64,000 nucleotides of DNA from Phycisphaerae bacterium (GTDB taxonomy: Bacteria > Planctomycetota > Phycisphaerae > Phycisphaerales > UBA1924). Where the stretch lies: positions 1 to 64,000 of the forward strand of contig BQMO01000023.1 of assembly GCA_022180725.1 (NCBI GenBank), written 5' to 3'. A program made the position numbers and the translations under genes. The notes under the pieces are model-generated. The model did no database searches, was not told the origin of the DNA, and was given only the letters and a program-made list of their open reading frames with translations. Below, in pieces: positions 33,729 through 42,968 of the stretch (positions are counted from its first letter, which is position 1; each line of letters starts with the position of its first letter).

Positions 33729-35864
33729 TCACTCATCCTCGACCGTGATCTTCGCCCCCTCCGGCAGCGCGGCGAGGAACAACCGACCGTAGCGCGCGGT
33801 ACGGACACGCTCATCGAGAATCACCACGCGCCCCGTGTCCGTCTTGCCGCGGATGAGCCGTCCGACGCCCTGCTTGAACTTGATGACGGCCCGCGGGAGC
33901 GAGTCCTCCATGAACGGGTTGCCGCCGCGGGATTCGATCAGCTCGGACCTCGCCTGCGTGAGAGGCCGATCGGGCGGATCGAACGGGAGTTTCGTGATGA
34001 TGACGTTGCGCAGCGCCTCGCCCCGCACGTCGACCCCCTGCCAGAACGACGCCGCCCCGAAGAGCACGCTCTTTCCGCTCTCACGGAAGCGCTGGAGGAT
34101 GGCCGAGCGAGACCCGTCGCGGCCCTGCGCGAGAAGGGGGTACCCCAACTCGGCGAGCGGGCCGGCGAGTTCCGAGGCGCACCGGTTCAACGCCGCGAAC
34201 GACGTGAAGAGCACGAACGCCCCGCCCCGCGTCGCGTCGACGTGACGGAGAACCACCCGTGCCAGCGGCGAGAGCCCGTCGCGCCGCTCGCCCGCGTCAT
34301 CCGCGTCCGAAAGCGTCCGGGGCGCGCCGCCCCGGCGGGATTGGGCCTCGCTGCCACCGCCGCGCTCCAGGTACACGGTCATCTGGCGGGCAAAGTCGAA
34401 CGGGCTGCCCAGTTGCAGGGCCTTGGCCCCCTCGCAGCCCAGGCGCGCGATGACGTGCGCGAAGGCCGTCTCGGCGGATTCACCCGGCTCGTCGTCGCGC
34501 ACGCTCCGCGTCGCCAGCGTGGCGCTGGTCAGGGTCACCGAGCACTTCTGCCGGAAAAGCCGCTCCCGCAGGATCGGCCCGACCTCGACCGGCGCGCACG
34601 CCAACGTCACCCGCGCCCCGCCCGCGTGGTCGTCCCGATCCGCCAACGTCTCCACCCAGTACGCGCACCCCGCGAGGGTCTGACTCACGAGCGTCTCGGC
34701 GGCCTGGGCGATCATCTCCGCCCGGATCGCGTACGCGTTGAGTTCGTACCGATCCTCGTCGCCGACCACGCCCTCCCGCAGCGCCTTCAGCCGAAGCGCC
34801 AGATCGCGCATGGCCGGGGTCAGCACGTTGGTGACGGCCCCCGGTTCGCGCACCCGCACCGAGCGGGCCTCGTCTCCGGCGTGCGTCCAAGGCGTGTCGC
34901 CGCTCCCGCCGCGGGTCAGCGCCCGCAGGTCGTCGTAGAACGCCCGTGTCGCGTGCATCGCCTGGTCCACGCACCGCACCGCCGCCGCCAGCCCGTCGCC
35001 CTCCGCCCGCAAGGCCAGATGGGGCAAGTAGCCCTTCCCGGTTCGCGGATGGGCGAGCGACGTGAGCAGGTGGGCCACACGCCCTTCGGGCAGCGTCAGC
35101 CCGAAGTGGTCGCTGGCCACCTCTTCCACCGCGTGCGCTTCGTCGAGGATCACGTGGTCATAGTCCGGCAGAATCCCCGCGTCCTGCGCCCGCAGGTTCA
35201 GGTCCGCGAAGAACAGGGCGTGGTTCGTGATGAACAGATTGGCCCCGTCGAGTGCACCCCGCGCCGCCTGGTAGAAGCACTGCGCATACGTCGGGCACTT
35301 GCGCCCCATGCAGTTGCCCGAGTCGGACTGCACCTTGTCCCACACGCCCGCGCGCTCCAATGGCGGCAGCGTCGAGGTCGTCCCGTCGCGCGTCGTCATC
35401 GCCCAATCTTCGATCACGTGCAGCGACCGCCTCGCCGCGGCGTCGGCGAAGAGCCGGTCCTGCCGCTGCGAGGCCAGTTTCAGCCGGCGCAGGCTCACGT
35501 AGTTCCCCCGCCCCTTCACGAGCACCGGGCGCAGCCGCCGGACACCCTCGGCCCCGACGGGCGCCAGCAGCGCCTCGAGCAGCGGCACGTCCTTCTCGAT
35601 GAGTTGCTCCTGGAGGGCGATGGTGTTGGTCGCCACGACGACCTTCTCGCCCCGCTCGATGCACCGCATCACCGCGGGCACGAGGTACGCGAACGATTTG
35701 CCCACGCCCGTGCCCGCCTCGACGAGCAGGTGCGAGCGCGTCTCCATGGCCCGCGCTACGGCCGACGCCATCGCCCCCTGCTCGGGACGCGCCTCGAACG
35801 CCGCGCCGAGATGGGCCGCGATCGGGCCTGTCTCGCTCAGAATGTCCGCCACGCCAGTTGGCAC
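33729..35864 (-). CDS. dinG: DinG-type ATP-dependent DNA helicase (XPD/Rad3-like)
   Basis: Superfamily-2 helicase. Walker A VEAGTGVGKSFAYLVPA is near residue 50, DEAH is in VILDEAHAVEEVA, and the iron-sulfur cluster cysteines cluster in NCMGRKCPTYAQCFYQAA between them, as in DinG and XPD. C-terminal motifs include LFTSFAALNRC, FGAASFWQGVDVRG and the closing KQGVGRLIRGKTDTGRV. Likely role is unwinding of damaged or R-loop DNA. I place the start at GTG 35864: TACCAT ends five bases upstream and this begins just after the rsmG stop, whereas the longer ATG 35900 form overlaps rsmG by 20 bases. Confidence 0.9.
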   Translation of the reverse strand: MPTGVADILSETGPIAAHLGAAFEARPEQGAMASAVARAMETRSHLLVEAGTGVGKSFAYLVPAVMRCIERGEKVVVATNTIALQEQLIEKDVPLLEALLAPVGAEGVRRLRPVLVKGRGNYVSLRRLKLASQRQDRLFADAAARRSLHVIEDWAMTTRDGTTSTLPPLERAGVWDKVQSDSGNCMGRKCPTYAQCFYQAARGALDGANLFITNHALFFADLNLRAQDAGILPDYDHVILDEAHAVEEVASDHFGLTLPEGRVAHLLTSLAHPRTGKGYLPHLALRAEGDGLAAAVRCVDQAMHATRAFYDDLRALTRGGSGDTPWTHAGDEARSVRVREPGAVTNVLTPAMRDLALRLKALREGVVGDEDRYELNAYAIRAEMIAQAAETLVSQTLAGCAYWVETLADRDDHAGGARVTLACAPVEVGPILRERLFRQKCSVTLTSATLATRSVRDDEPGESAETAFAHVIARLGCEGAKALQLGSPFDFARQMTVYLERGGGSEAQSRRGGAPRTLSDADDAGERRDGLSPLARVVLRHVDATRGGAFVLFTSFAALNRCASELAGPLAELGYPLLAQGRDGSRSAILQRFRESGKSVLFGAASFWQGVDVRGEALRNVIITKLPFDPPDRPLTQARSELIESRGGNPFMEDSLPRAVIKFKQGVGRLIRGKTDTGRVVILDERVRTARYGRLFLAALPEGAKITVEDE

Positions 35865-35869
35865 GCGCG

Positions 35870-35875
35870 ATGGTA
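35870..35875 (-). promoter_or_regulatory. -10-like TACCAT before the helicase gene
   Basis: On the minus strand TACCAT ends five bases before GTG 35864, overlapping the junction with the rsmG stop. Confidence 0.45.
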
Positions 35876-35880
35876 GCCGA

Positions 35881-36747
35881 TCATGCCTCCGGCTCGGCAT
35901 CGCCGCCCCGGCGCAACGCTCCGCCCAGGGGTGAGCGTTTCGGCTCGCCGTCCGCCCGCGGGTAGGTCCTCGGCGTCGGGGCGTCCTTGGTCAGCACGAC
36001 GATCCGACCCGTTGGGGTGTCCAGCGTCGCCTCGTGCCGGGCGCGTACCTGCCGCAGCGCTTCCGCCGCCGACACCACCTCGTCCGCCGCCTTCTGCCCC
36101 TTGATGAGCGCAATCACCCCCGACGGACGATCCGCCGCCGGCGCCTTGGCCAGCGGCACGGTCAGTTCCGCCAGCACGTTCAGCGGTCCCACCGCCCGCG
36201 CGATCACCGCGTCGTACCGCTCCCGGTGCCCGCCCTCGCGACCCTGACCGCCACGCTCGCCCCGGTCCTGCCCCAGGCGCTCGGCCCGGCCCTGCACCAC
36301 CTCGACGTTCCCCAGCCCTAGCATCGCCGCCGCCTGCCGAAGAAACTCCACCTTTTTCCCGGTCGCCTCCAGCAGCGTGAACGACAAGTGCGGCATCACA
36401 ATCGCCAGCGGCACGCCCGGCACCCCGCCGCCCGTGCCCACGTCGATCACCCGCGCGCCCGCCGGCAACTCCGCCAGCACGGCCAGCAGTGTCAGCGAAT
36501 CCAGAATGTGCTTCGTCCACGCCTCGCCCGCGTCGGTGATGCTCGTCAGGTTGGCCTTCTCGTTGGCGGCCAGGAGCATGCCCAGGTATCGCCCCAGCCG
36601 ATCCACATCGCCGGGTTCGAACTCCACCCCCAACGCCGCGGCGGCGGCCAGAAAATCCGGCGAAGGCTCCAGCGCGCGGGCCGTGCCCAGGCCAAAATCA
36701 AGGACCTCGCGCGGATCATGGTTCGGTTGGACGGCGGGCTTTTTCAT
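35881..36747 (-). CDS. rsmG: 16S rRNA (guanine-527-N7)-methyltransferase RsmG
   Basis: RsmG (GidB) methylates G527 of 16S rRNA; loss gives low-level streptomycin resistance. The core is present: LAANEKANLTSITDAGEAWT, KHILDSL, the SAM loop VIDVGTGGGVPGVPLAIV, LLEATGKKVEFLRQAAAMLG, and YDAVIARAVGPLNVL. A Gly/Arg-rich insertion (about residues 165-180, DRGERGGQGREGGHRER) sits between the beta strands before the catalytic region and is unusual. ATG 36747 (MKKPAVQ) is preceded by GGTGGG; GTG 36750 and 36759 are alternatives. The gene lies between rodA and dinG on the same strand. Confidence 0.93.
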   Translation of the reverse strand: MKKPAVQPNHDPREVLDFGLGTARALEPSPDFLAAAAALGVEFEPGDVDRLGRYLGMLLAANEKANLTSITDAGEAWTKHILDSLTLLAVLAELPAGARVIDVGTGGGVPGVPLAIVMPHLSFTLLEATGKKVEFLRQAAAMLGLGNVEVVQGRAERLGQDRGERGGQGREGGHRERYDAVIARAVGPLNVLAELTVPLAKAPAADRPSGVIALIKGQKAADEVVSAAEALRQVRARHEATLDTPTGRIVVLTKDAPTPRTYPRADGEPKRSPLGGALRRGGDAEPEA

Positions 36748-36780
36748 CACGCCCACCACGGTACGCCCGCCGCGCCGTGG

Positions 36781-38013
36781 TCACCCCGACGCCTCGTCGT
36801 CCCACTCGAAACTCCTTCGCATCGTCACCTTCGGCCGGCGCAGGGCGATTCCCCACACCAGCCCGGTCATGATCCACGACGCCAGCATCGACGAGCCCCC
36901 GTGGCTGACGAACGGCAGCGTGATCCCGATGATCGGCAGCAGCCCCACGTTCATCCCAATGTTGATCACCGCCTGCGAGAGAATAAACCCTGTCAGCCCG
37001 ACGGGCACGAGCCGCCCGAACGGCTCGCGGCACAGCGCCGCCGTCCACACCGCCCCAACCGCCCACAGCAGGTACAACCCCAGCACCGCAACCCCACCGA
37101 CAAACCCGAATCGATTGCACACCACGGCGAAGATCATGTCGTTGTGCCGCTCGGGCAGCGCGTTGAACCTCACCAGTGTCCGCGACCGGGCCTGATCCAG
37201 CCCCCACGCGCCGCCCGCGCCCGCCAGGCGCTGGGCGGTCACGCTCTGCATGTTGATGTCCAGGTCGCCGCGCCGGTCCCCGCTGAACTGCTGGAACAGC
37301 CCCACGATCCGCGCCTTCTGGTGCGGCATCAGCAGGGGGTACGCCGCCGGCGCCGCCAGCGCCGCCAGCACCACCACCACCACCAGGTGCTTGAGTTTCG
37401 CCCCCGCCGCCACCAGCACCGCGAAGAGCGATGGGATGAAGAGCAACGCCGTGCCCATGTCGGGCTGGAGCAGGATCAGCCCGACCGGAATCCCGGTGAT
37501 GATCGCCGGCGGGAGCAGCCCGCGGAACGTGCGGTGGTTCTCCTTGTACCGCAGGTACCACGCCAGCGCCATCACCCACGCGATCTTCGCCAGTTCCGAC
37601 GGCTGAAGGTCCACCGCACCAAGATCAATCCACGACCGCGCCCCGTTCCGAGGCCTGACAATGAAGGACGGCACCCCGGGCACGAGCAAAAACACCAGCA
37701 TCGCCAGCGCCACGCCGAACAGCACCCACGACGCGTACCCCAGCACGCGATAGTGCGGCAGGCACACCGCACCCGCCGCCAGCACGCCCGCCGCGATGAA
37801 GATCAGTTGCCGGGTCGCCAGCGGCCCCAGCACGGTCACCGCGTGCGGCGTCACGCTCGCCCCGATGTCGATCGCGTGGACGCCGATCAGCGACAGCGCC
37901 AGCGACGCCGACACCGTCAGCCATGCCGGGCCGACCCGCACGAGCGACCCCGCGACCGCCCGCGCCAGCCGCGCGATTCCCGCGTTGCTCTCGCTGGCCG
38001 TCACGAGCGCCAC
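36781..38013 (-). CDS. rodA: Peptidoglycan glycosyltransferase RodA (SEDS family)
   Basis: A ten-helix SEDS protein that polymerises lipid II during side-wall growth. The signature RNGARSWIDLGAVDLQPSEL (about residues 121-140) is intact, followed by LQPDMGTALLF and the C-terminal GMNVGLLPIIGITLPFVSHG. At 410 residues it is normal. Its GTG start overlaps the last base of the stop of the PBP2 gene upstream, so the two are translationally coupled, the usual mrdA-rodA order. This implies that the organism makes peptidoglycan. Confidence 0.95.
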   Translation of the reverse strand: MALVTASESNAGIARLARAVAGSLVRVGPAWLTVSASLALSLIGVHAIDIGASVTPHAVTVLGPLATRQLIFIAAGVLAAGAVCLPHYRVLGYASWVLFGVALAMLVFLLVPGVPSFIVRPRNGARSWIDLGAVDLQPSELAKIAWVMALAWYLRYKENHRTFRGLLPPAIITGIPVGLILLQPDMGTALLFIPSLFAVLVAAGAKLKHLVVVVVLAALAAPAAYPLLMPHQKARIVGLFQQFSGDRRGDLDINMQSVTAQRLAGAGGAWGLDQARSRTLVRFNALPERHNDMIFAVVCNRFGFVGGVAVLGLYLLWAVGAVWTAALCREPFGRLVPVGLTGFILSQAVINIGMNVGLLPIIGITLPFVSHGGSSMLASWIMTGLVWGIALRRPKVTMRRSFEWDDEASG

Positions 38014-40409
38014 TACAGGTACCCCTCGGCGATCAACGCGTGCACGATCTGGTTCGCGATCGGGCCCGACACCTTCCCCCCGCTCCCGCCGAAATCAATC
38101 ACCACCGCGATGACATACCGAGGCCGGTCGCGCCCCACCATGATCACGAACCATGAGTGATCTCCCTCTTCCAGAACCTCACGCGGCTCCGGGCCGGGGC
38201 CGTCGGGGTCCGCGCCGAGCACCCTGGGCGCGTCCGCCGTCCCCGTCTTGCCCCACACCTTCACGCCCTCGGCGTTGAAGATCGGTTCCTCGCGTCCATC
38301 GATCGTCAGGTGGTGCCCCGTACCCAGACGGTTGTTCACGCTCCCGTCCAAGCCCGCCATCGCCGCCGCCACCGCCGTGCTCTCCAGCCCAAGGTCCAGC
38401 GGCTCCCCGCGTGGCTCGCCCGCGATGACCCGCGGCGGGAGCGTGATGCCCCCGCGCGCCAGCGTCGCGTACGCGTTCGCCGCGTGCATCGGCGTCCACG
38501 TCACCGGCCCTTGCCCGATCCCCGTCTGGGTCGCGTCGAACACGCTCATCCCGCGGTCGGGCGCGCTGCGGCGGAACCCCACCGCGCCGGCGGCCTCGCC
38601 CCCCACGCCCAGCGCGAACGTCCGCCCCACGCCGAACGACTCGAACGCCTCGATCACGCCCGCCGCCCCCAGCCGCTGCCCCAGCGTGTAGAAGAAGATG
38701 TTGCAGGAGCACATCGTCGCCTCGTCCGCCGCCAGGTCGTGCCCAAGCAGGGCCGAGTGCGTGGTGCCGAACTGCTTGTAGATCCAGCACCGGAACGCGT
38801 TGGGCTGTTTCGGGAATAGATGGCCCGTACAGGCGATGTGCTCGGTCAGGTGGTACTTCCCGTGCCTGACCGCCTCGACCAGCACCAACGGTTTCACGAT
38901 CGACCCCGGCGTGTAGTACTTCCCCACCGCCCGGTTCACCAGCGGCGTCGTGAGCGTGTCCTGCGCCAGGAGCGACCACTGCGTCCTCGCCTCGTCCCGC
39001 GTGTACGTCGGCGTGCTCACCATCGCCAGCACGTCGCCCGTGTCGATCTCCAGCACCACCGCCGCCCCGTACAGCGGGTCGCCCAGGCGCTGCGTCGGGC
39101 TGTGCTGCCGATGCCACGCCTGCACCCGCGCCAGCCCCGCCTCGGGGGCCATCAGCGCCTGCACCTTCGCCTGGAGCACCGCGTCGATGGTGAGGTGCAC
39201 GTCCCGCCCGGGCCGCGGCGGCGTCACCTGCTGTTCGCGCGTATCGAGCCGGCTTCGCTGGATGCCCCGCAGCCCGCGCAGCACGTGCTCTCGTGAATAC
39301 TCGATCCCCGACGCGCCGATCCGATCCCCGTCGCGGTACGAACCCCGGTCGACCCCAAGCCCGACGAACGCCTCGGCACGTGCTTCGGGGTTTGCGTCCA
39401 GGTACGCCGCACGGCGGTCCGCGTCCCCCACCGTCGCCGCGACGCCCCGCGCGGCGTCGCCCGGTGCCGACTGATACACCGTATCACGCGTCGCCCCCAG
39501 CACGTGCGTCAACACCCCCGTGACGTCCACCACGATCGGCTCGTCCGAGCGCAGCGGCGACGGGAATGTCCCGCGTAGCACTTCCACCCGCGCGGCTTCC
39601 ATCGGGTACTCACGCTCCCCACTGTCACGAACCTCCAGCCCGGGCACCGCCGCGACCAGGTCCGTCGGCACGCGCCGTGATTCGCTCAGTCGATCGTCGG
39701 CCTGGGGCAGTTCGACCTCCACTTCGTCCGCCGACAGCGCCATGCACGCGAACGCCACATCATCGGCCACGCGACGCACCAGCACGTGCGCCTGCTCCCG
39801 CTCGGCGATCGCCGCCTCGGCCCGACGCGTCATCGCCCGCAGTTCCTTTTCCGGCACGTCCTTCCCCGCGTACGGCGCCAACTCCTCGGCCAGCCGCGCT
39901 TTCGTCACCGCCTCCTGCCGTGCCGCCACCCGGCGCATCACCTCGTCCCGCGCCGCGTCCAACGCCGACCGCTCCACACCCGCCGCCCGCGCCAACCGAT
40001 CCCACGCCGCGTCCACGTGCACCTTGAAGACCGGGAGAAACCTCGCCACAACGGCCTCTCGCTCGTCGCGGCTGAGGCTGCCCCACTCCGACCCCACGCT
40101 CCGCGTCGCCGCCCGACGCGCCTGGGCCTGCGCCCACGTCCCGTCGAGCACCCGGAAGTCCACCGCGAGGTCGAAACTCGGGCGGTCCTGCGCCAGCACC
40201 CGCCCTTTGCGGTCGAGAATGCTCCCGCGGACCGTCGGTGTCTGTCGGCTGCGCACCAGCCGCGCCTCCGCCGCCTCCAGGTGTTCCCCCGCCCGCGCCA
40301 GCGACAGCCGCCCCAACTGCCATGCCAGCGGCACGCCCCCCACGCCCGCCACCGCCAGCAGCAGCAGCAGCCTCCGATGGAACATGCTGGGGATGAGCGT
40401 GCGCAGCAC
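38013..40409 (-). CDS. mrdA: Penicillin-binding protein 2 (elongasome transpeptidase)
   Basis: A class B PBP with one N-terminal membrane helix (RLLLLLAVAGVGGVPLAW) and a dimerisation domain (TPTVRGSILDRKGRVLAQD). The transpeptidase active site shows the SxxK motif in TPGSIVKPLVLVEA, SxN as CSCNIFF and KTG as WGKTGTAD. At 798 residues it is longer than E. coli PBP2, with an extra helical, Arg/Glu/Ala-rich segment of about 150 residues between the N-terminal domain parts. GTG 40409 was chosen because TACGTT ends six bases upstream; GTG 40412 and ATG 40385 are alternatives. Coupled to rodA downstream. Confidence 0.93.
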   Translation of the reverse strand: MLRTLIPSMFHRRLLLLLAVAGVGGVPLAWQLGRLSLARAGEHLEAAEARLVRSRQTPTVRGSILDRKGRVLAQDRPSFDLAVDFRVLDGTWAQAQARRAATRSVGSEWGSLSRDEREAVVARFLPVFKVHVDAAWDRLARAAGVERSALDAARDEVMRRVAARQEAVTKARLAEELAPYAGKDVPEKELRAMTRRAEAAIAEREQAHVLVRRVADDVAFACMALSADEVEVELPQADDRLSESRRVPTDLVAAVPGLEVRDSGEREYPMEAARVEVLRGTFPSPLRSDEPIVVDVTGVLTHVLGATRDTVYQSAPGDAARGVAATVGDADRRAAYLDANPEARAEAFVGLGVDRGSYRDGDRIGASGIEYSREHVLRGLRGIQRSRLDTREQQVTPPRPGRDVHLTIDAVLQAKVQALMAPEAGLARVQAWHRQHSPTQRLGDPLYGAAVVLEIDTGDVLAMVSTPTYTRDEARTQWSLLAQDTLTTPLVNRAVGKYYTPGSIVKPLVLVEAVRHGKYHLTEHIACTGHLFPKQPNAFRCWIYKQFGTTHSALLGHDLAADEATMCSCNIFFYTLGQRLGAAGVIEAFESFGVGRTFALGVGGEAAGAVGFRRSAPDRGMSVFDATQTGIGQGPVTWTPMHAANAYATLARGGITLPPRVIAGEPRGEPLDLGLESTAVAAAMAGLDGSVNNRLGTGHHLTIDGREEPIFNAEGVKVWGKTGTADAPRVLGADPDGPGPEPREVLEEGDHSWFVIMVGRDRPRYVIAVVIDFGGSGGKVSGPIANQIVHALIAEGYL

Positions 40410-40415
40410 CACGGG

Positions 40416-40421
40416 AACGTA
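40416..40421 (-). promoter_or_regulatory. -10-like TACGTT before mrdA
   Basis: On the minus strand TACGTT ends six bases before GTG 40409 with no Shine-Dalgarno sequence. Confidence 0.45.
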
Positions 40422-40505
40422 GCATCGGGATTCCCCGTGCGACCGCACGATCCTTTCCCCACGCCCCTCGCCCAAACCTACGCTACCGCCCCTCGGAGGT
40501 TCCCC

Positions 40506-42143
40506 ATGTCCACGCACGTCACGCTCCCCCCGGATTCCAACCAGGCGCTCGGCCTCGCCGAGTACGCCCTCGACTTCATCGCCACGGGACAGCCCGCCCC
40601 GGCCGTCCTCGAACGCACCAACCTCTTCTTCACCGACGCCTGCCTCTGCGGCATTTCCGCCATCGCCCTGGGCACCAACGCCCCGGTCCTACTCCGCGAC
40701 GAGGCCCGGTATTACCCCGCCGCCACCTCGATTGCCTGGGCAAAAAACTGTGTCCGCCAGGGCGTGCCAACGTTCGGCTCGCGCGACGACGTGCAGGTCG
40801 AGAAGGCCATCGTCGCCAACGGCGCCGCCGTCCGCGAATGGGACAGCAACGGCACCAACTTCGGGTACAACCCCGCCCTCGGGCACACCGCCGGGGAGTT
40901 CGGGCACAACGACTTCTACGCCGTGCCCCTCGCCGCCGCCCAACTCCGCGGGCTCGACGGCGCCGCGGCCCTCCGCGGCATGGTGCTCGTCGACGAAATC
41001 CGAGGCCGCCTCGCCGAGGTCTTCTCCCTCAAGTCCTACAAGATCGACCACGTGCTGCACGGGGCCATCGCCTCCGCGGCGACCTTCGGCGCGATGATGG
41101 GCGCTACCGCCGCCCAGATCGAGTCGGCCATCGGCATGGTCGTGGCCCACTCCATCCCGTTCCGCGCCATCCGCGCCGGCAAGCAACTTTCCGACAGCAA
41201 GGGCGCCAGCGCCGCCCTGAGCACCGAAGCCGCCATCATGGCGGTCCGCCGCTCCATGATGGGCTTCCTCGGCCCGCGCGACATCTTCCGGAACCCCGAG
41301 GCCGTTTTCCGCCTCTTCGAGGGTCCCGGGCAACTCTTCCGCAAGGTCGAGAGCGCCGGCACGGGGATTCCCGCGGCCAAAGCCGGCAAGGACTACGCCT
41401 CTCCGTTCTCCCTCGTCCTCGGGCACTCCGGCGACGACTTCGCCGTCATGGGCATGCACTTCAAACTCGGCCTCTACGAGCACCAGTCCGCCGGCGCCCT
41501 CCAAGGACTCATCAACCTCCTCGCACGCCACCCACACTTGCTCGACGACCAATCCGGTGATTGCATCGCCAAGATCGTCATCCGGGCGTACGAGCCGGCC
41601 TTCGGCATCATCGGCGACCCCGCCAAGCGCGACCCCAAGACGCGCCAGTCTGCCGATCACTCCATGCTCTACCTTGTTTGCACCATGCTCCGCAAGGCCC
41701 TCGAACTTCGCGCCGCCAAGAAGTCCGTCCCCCTCGGGTGGAAGGAACTCATGCTCCTCCCCCATGATTTCGGCCCTTCCGCGCTCCACGACCCCCTCAC
41801 CCGCGCCCTGATGGCCAAGGTGTCGTTCGAGCACGGCGGGCCCGACTACGACGCCAAGTACCCCGACGGCATCCCCACCTCCATGGTCATCACCGACGAC
41901 CAGGGCGCCGCCTTCGATTCCGGGCTGGTCATGTACCCCGGCGGGCACGCGCGCAACCACCTCGGGCCCGACAAGGCCGACCGCGACGCCATCCTTGCGC
42001 ACAAGTTTCAGAAGCTCGGCGAGCTCGCCTCGCCCAACCCCGAGCCGATCATCCACCGCTTCCGCAACCTTGCCGCCAAGTCCGCCAACGAGATCGCCTC
42101 GATCATGGATTTCCCGCTCGCGGTGCAAGGCCGATTCGACTGA
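40506..42143 (+). CDS. MmgE/PrpD family protein (2-methylcitrate dehydratase-like)
   Basis: The 545 residues match MmgE/PrpD: LAEYALDFIATGQPAPAVLE, FTDACLCGISAIALGTNAPV, the cluster REWDSNGTNFGYNPALGHTA, and AHSIPFRAIRAGKQLSDSKG. Members dehydrate 2-methylcitrate or related tricarboxylates, or act as cis-aconitate decarboxylase or iminodisuccinate-type enzymes. The other methylcitrate-cycle genes (prpB, prpC) are not nearby, so the substrate is open. GGAGG lies seven bases before the ATG. It is divergent from mrdA and converges with the YtpQ-like gene. Confidence 0.88.
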   Translation: MSTHVTLPPDSNQALGLAEYALDFIATGQPAPAVLERTNLFFTDACLCGISAIALGTNAPVLLRDEARYYPAATSIAWAKNCVRQGVPTFGSRDDVQVEKAIVANGAAVREWDSNGTNFGYNPALGHTAGEFGHNDFYAVPLAAAQLRGLDGAAALRGMVLVDEIRGRLAEVFSLKSYKIDHVLHGAIASAATFGAMMGATAAQIESAIGMVVAHSIPFRAIRAGKQLSDSKGASAALSTEAAIMAVRRSMMGFLGPRDIFRNPEAVFRLFEGPGQLFRKVESAGTGIPAAKAGKDYASPFSLVLGHSGDDFAVMGMHFKLGLYEHQSAGALQGLINLLARHPHLLDDQSGDCIAKIVIRAYEPAFGIIGDPAKRDPKTRQSADHSMLYLVCTMLRKALELRAAKKSVPLGWKELMLLPHDFGPSALHDPLTRALMAKVSFEHGGPDYDAKYPDGIPTSMVITDDQGAAFDSGLVMYPGGHARNHLGPDKADRDAILAHKFQKLGELASPNPEPIIHRFRNLAAKSANEIASIMDFPLAVQGRFD

Positions 42144-42152
42144 GCCGTTGCG

Positions 42153-42968
42153 TCAGGCCGCTTCACCCTGCGTCGAGCGCTCCTCCTTCGTCCCGCACAC
42201 GCCGTCGCGCGTCACGAGGAAGAAGTCCGGGCAGATGGGGTACGGCAGGCGTCGATAGTCGTGCAGCACGCGGTCGCGCAGGCGCCGGATGAACGCGCCC
42301 GGCCCCGCCGAGAAGCCCACGAACATGTCCCGCGCGGGCGTCGCCACGTAGAAGTTCCCGCCCAGTTGCGGCGCCAGCCGGTCGTACAGCCCGTCGAGCA
42401 GCAATCGGGCCGCGTCGTACCCGTCGTGCTGACTCAGGATCGCCGCCTTCCCGCCCTCCTTGCTCTCGATCAACTGCATCTCCAGGTCCGGCGCGTACTC
42501 GTTCAGATTCTTCCGCGCGATCGCCTCCGCGTCGTCCACGCTGATGCCCCACCGCACCAGTTGCTCCGTCGTGATGCTCACCGTCATGTGCGGCAGGTCC
42601 GTCACGAACACGATCACCGTGTCGTTCACGTACGGCACGTGCGCCACCTGGTCGCGCGAGAGGTGCTGGAAGATCCCCTCCGGCTGGATCCGCGGCATGA
42701 TCCGCGGGCGGGCAAAGTCCAGCGACATCGACATCAACTGCAACGCGTCCCCCGCGAACAGCTGCTCCAGGTAGTGCTCCACGATCTCCGTCCCGCGGGT
42801 CGGCTCGTGGTTCACCATGCGGAACAGATTCTCCAGGTCCAGCCGCCGACCATTGACGACCAGTTCGCGCGGCCCGAGAAAGTCCACCGAATACTCCGGT
42901 TGGAGCCGCTTGAGCATCTGCGCGACTGTTTCCGCGAAGGCTTCCGGCTCACGTGGCATGGCGCCCAT
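42153..42968 (-). CDS. YtpQ/DUF1444-like protein
   Basis: The 271 residues are soluble and acidic. The pattern LVVNGRRLDLENLFRMVN near residue 35, then PYVNDTVIVFVTDLPHMTVS, then LNEYAPDLEMQLIESKEGGK, and ILSQHDGYDAARLLLDGLYD resembles DUF1444 (YtpQ) proteins, whose function is unknown. A GGAGGGG site five bases before ATG 42968 decides the start over a longer open frame. The assignment to DUF1444 is by eye and moderately confident. Confidence 0.65.
   Translation of the reverse strand: MGAMPREPEAFAETVAQMLKRLQPEYSVDFLGPRELVVNGRRLDLENLFRMVNHEPTRGTEIVEHYLEQLFAGDALQLMSMSLDFARPRIMPRIQPEGIFQHLSRDQVAHVPYVNDTVIVFVTDLPHMTVSITTEQLVRWGISVDDAEAIARKNLNEYAPDLEMQLIESKEGGKAAILSQHDGYDAARLLLDGLYDRLAPQLGGNFYVATPARDMFVGFSAGPGAFIRRLRDRVLHDYRRLPYPICPDFFLVTRDGVCGTKEERSTQGEAA

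Noticed and set aside
33147-35876. A 909-residue plus-strand frame opposite dinG and the DUF4287 gene
   Set aside because: Its translation is Arg/His/Pro-rich with no recognisable domain, typical of an antisense GC artefact.
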